DNA of 6,370 nucleotides from positions 1 to 6,370 of the forward strand of contig JAJZOT010000102.1 in NCBI GenBank assembly GCA_021847855.1, given 5' to 3'. The stretch comes from Thermoplasmata archaeon. Lineage in GTDB: Archaea; Thermoplasmatota; Thermoplasmata; Thermoplasmatales; Thermoplasmataceae. Of this stretch, positions 6,292 through 6,370 are shown in pieces; position 1 is the first letter of the stretch, and every line of letters begins with the position of its first letter. The notes under the pieces are model-generated. The model did no database searches. It was not told the origin of the DNA and worked only from the letters and a program-made list of their open reading frames with translations. The position numbers were made by a program, and so were the translations under genes.

Positions 6292-6329
6292 ACTGACCAA
6301 TCACACAAAAGCTTTTGCTGAATACCTGA

Positions 6330-6342
6330 ATTAAATATATAA
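6330..6342 (-). promoter_or_regulatory. TATA box of the coiled-coil gene
   Basis: On the minus strand TTATATATTTAA follows CGAAAG, a good BRE plus TATA arrangement. Transcription would start near 6310, giving a leader of about 19 nt before ATG 6291. No clear Shine-Dalgarno sequence is visible in that leader. Confidence 0.6.
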
Positions 6343-6370
6343 CTTTCGACATTGAACGAATCCGATACTT

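Noticed and set aside
1..6370. CRISPR arrays, tRNA or rRNA genes, insertion sequences and defence genes.
   Set aside because: No spaced direct repeats, cloverleaf-like sequences, terminal inverted repeats or transposase motifs were seen on reading both strands.

Overview
The window looks like chromosomal DNA of a wall-less, acid-loving archaeon of the Thermoplasmata (Thermoplasma/Ferroplasma/Cuniculiplasma-like). The case rests on four observations. An archaeal-type coiled-coil protein of the COG1340 group is present. Most genes have AT-rich BRE/TATA-like boxes about 20-35 bp before the start codon and no Shine-Dalgarno sequence. AGG/AGA arginine and ATA isoleucine codons are used heavily. 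A small secreted protein is crowded with N-glycosylation sequons. The genus is inference; there is no rRNA gene to confirm it.

Layout, left to right. Positions 1-59 may hold the last codons of a plus-strand gene. A minus-strand gene (151-681) encodes a membrane-anchored DUF4382-type surface protein. It diverges, across a 90-bp promoter region with near-perfect dyad symmetry, from a full-length urocanate hydratase gene (hutU, 772-2469). HutU converges on a 101-residue, three-helix membrane protein of unknown function (2527-2832, minus). Upstream of that is an AT-rich gap with two identical TATA-like boxes and the T-rich terminator of a major facilitator superfamily transporter (2944 to about 4134, minus). 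The transporter diverges from a sugar-1-phosphate nucleotidyltransferase with a C-terminal left-handed beta-helix (4298-5389, plus). That gene converges, 14 bp apart, on a 295-residue coiled-coil protein (5404-6291, minus), whose promoter closes the window.

No two neighbouring genes form an obvious operon; each appears to have its own promoter. Functionally the set is mixed: histidine catabolism (HutU), solute transport (MFS), and sugar-nucleotide supply that may feed glycan synthesis. The glycosylation-prone DUF4382 protein could be a recipient of such glycans, but that is only inference. I found no RNA gene, mobile element, CRISPR array or defence system, and no clear sign of an undescribed multi-gene system. 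The best leads are the unknown small membrane protein, the sequon-dense surface protein, the symmetric divergent promoter at hutU, and the start-codon revision of the transporter.
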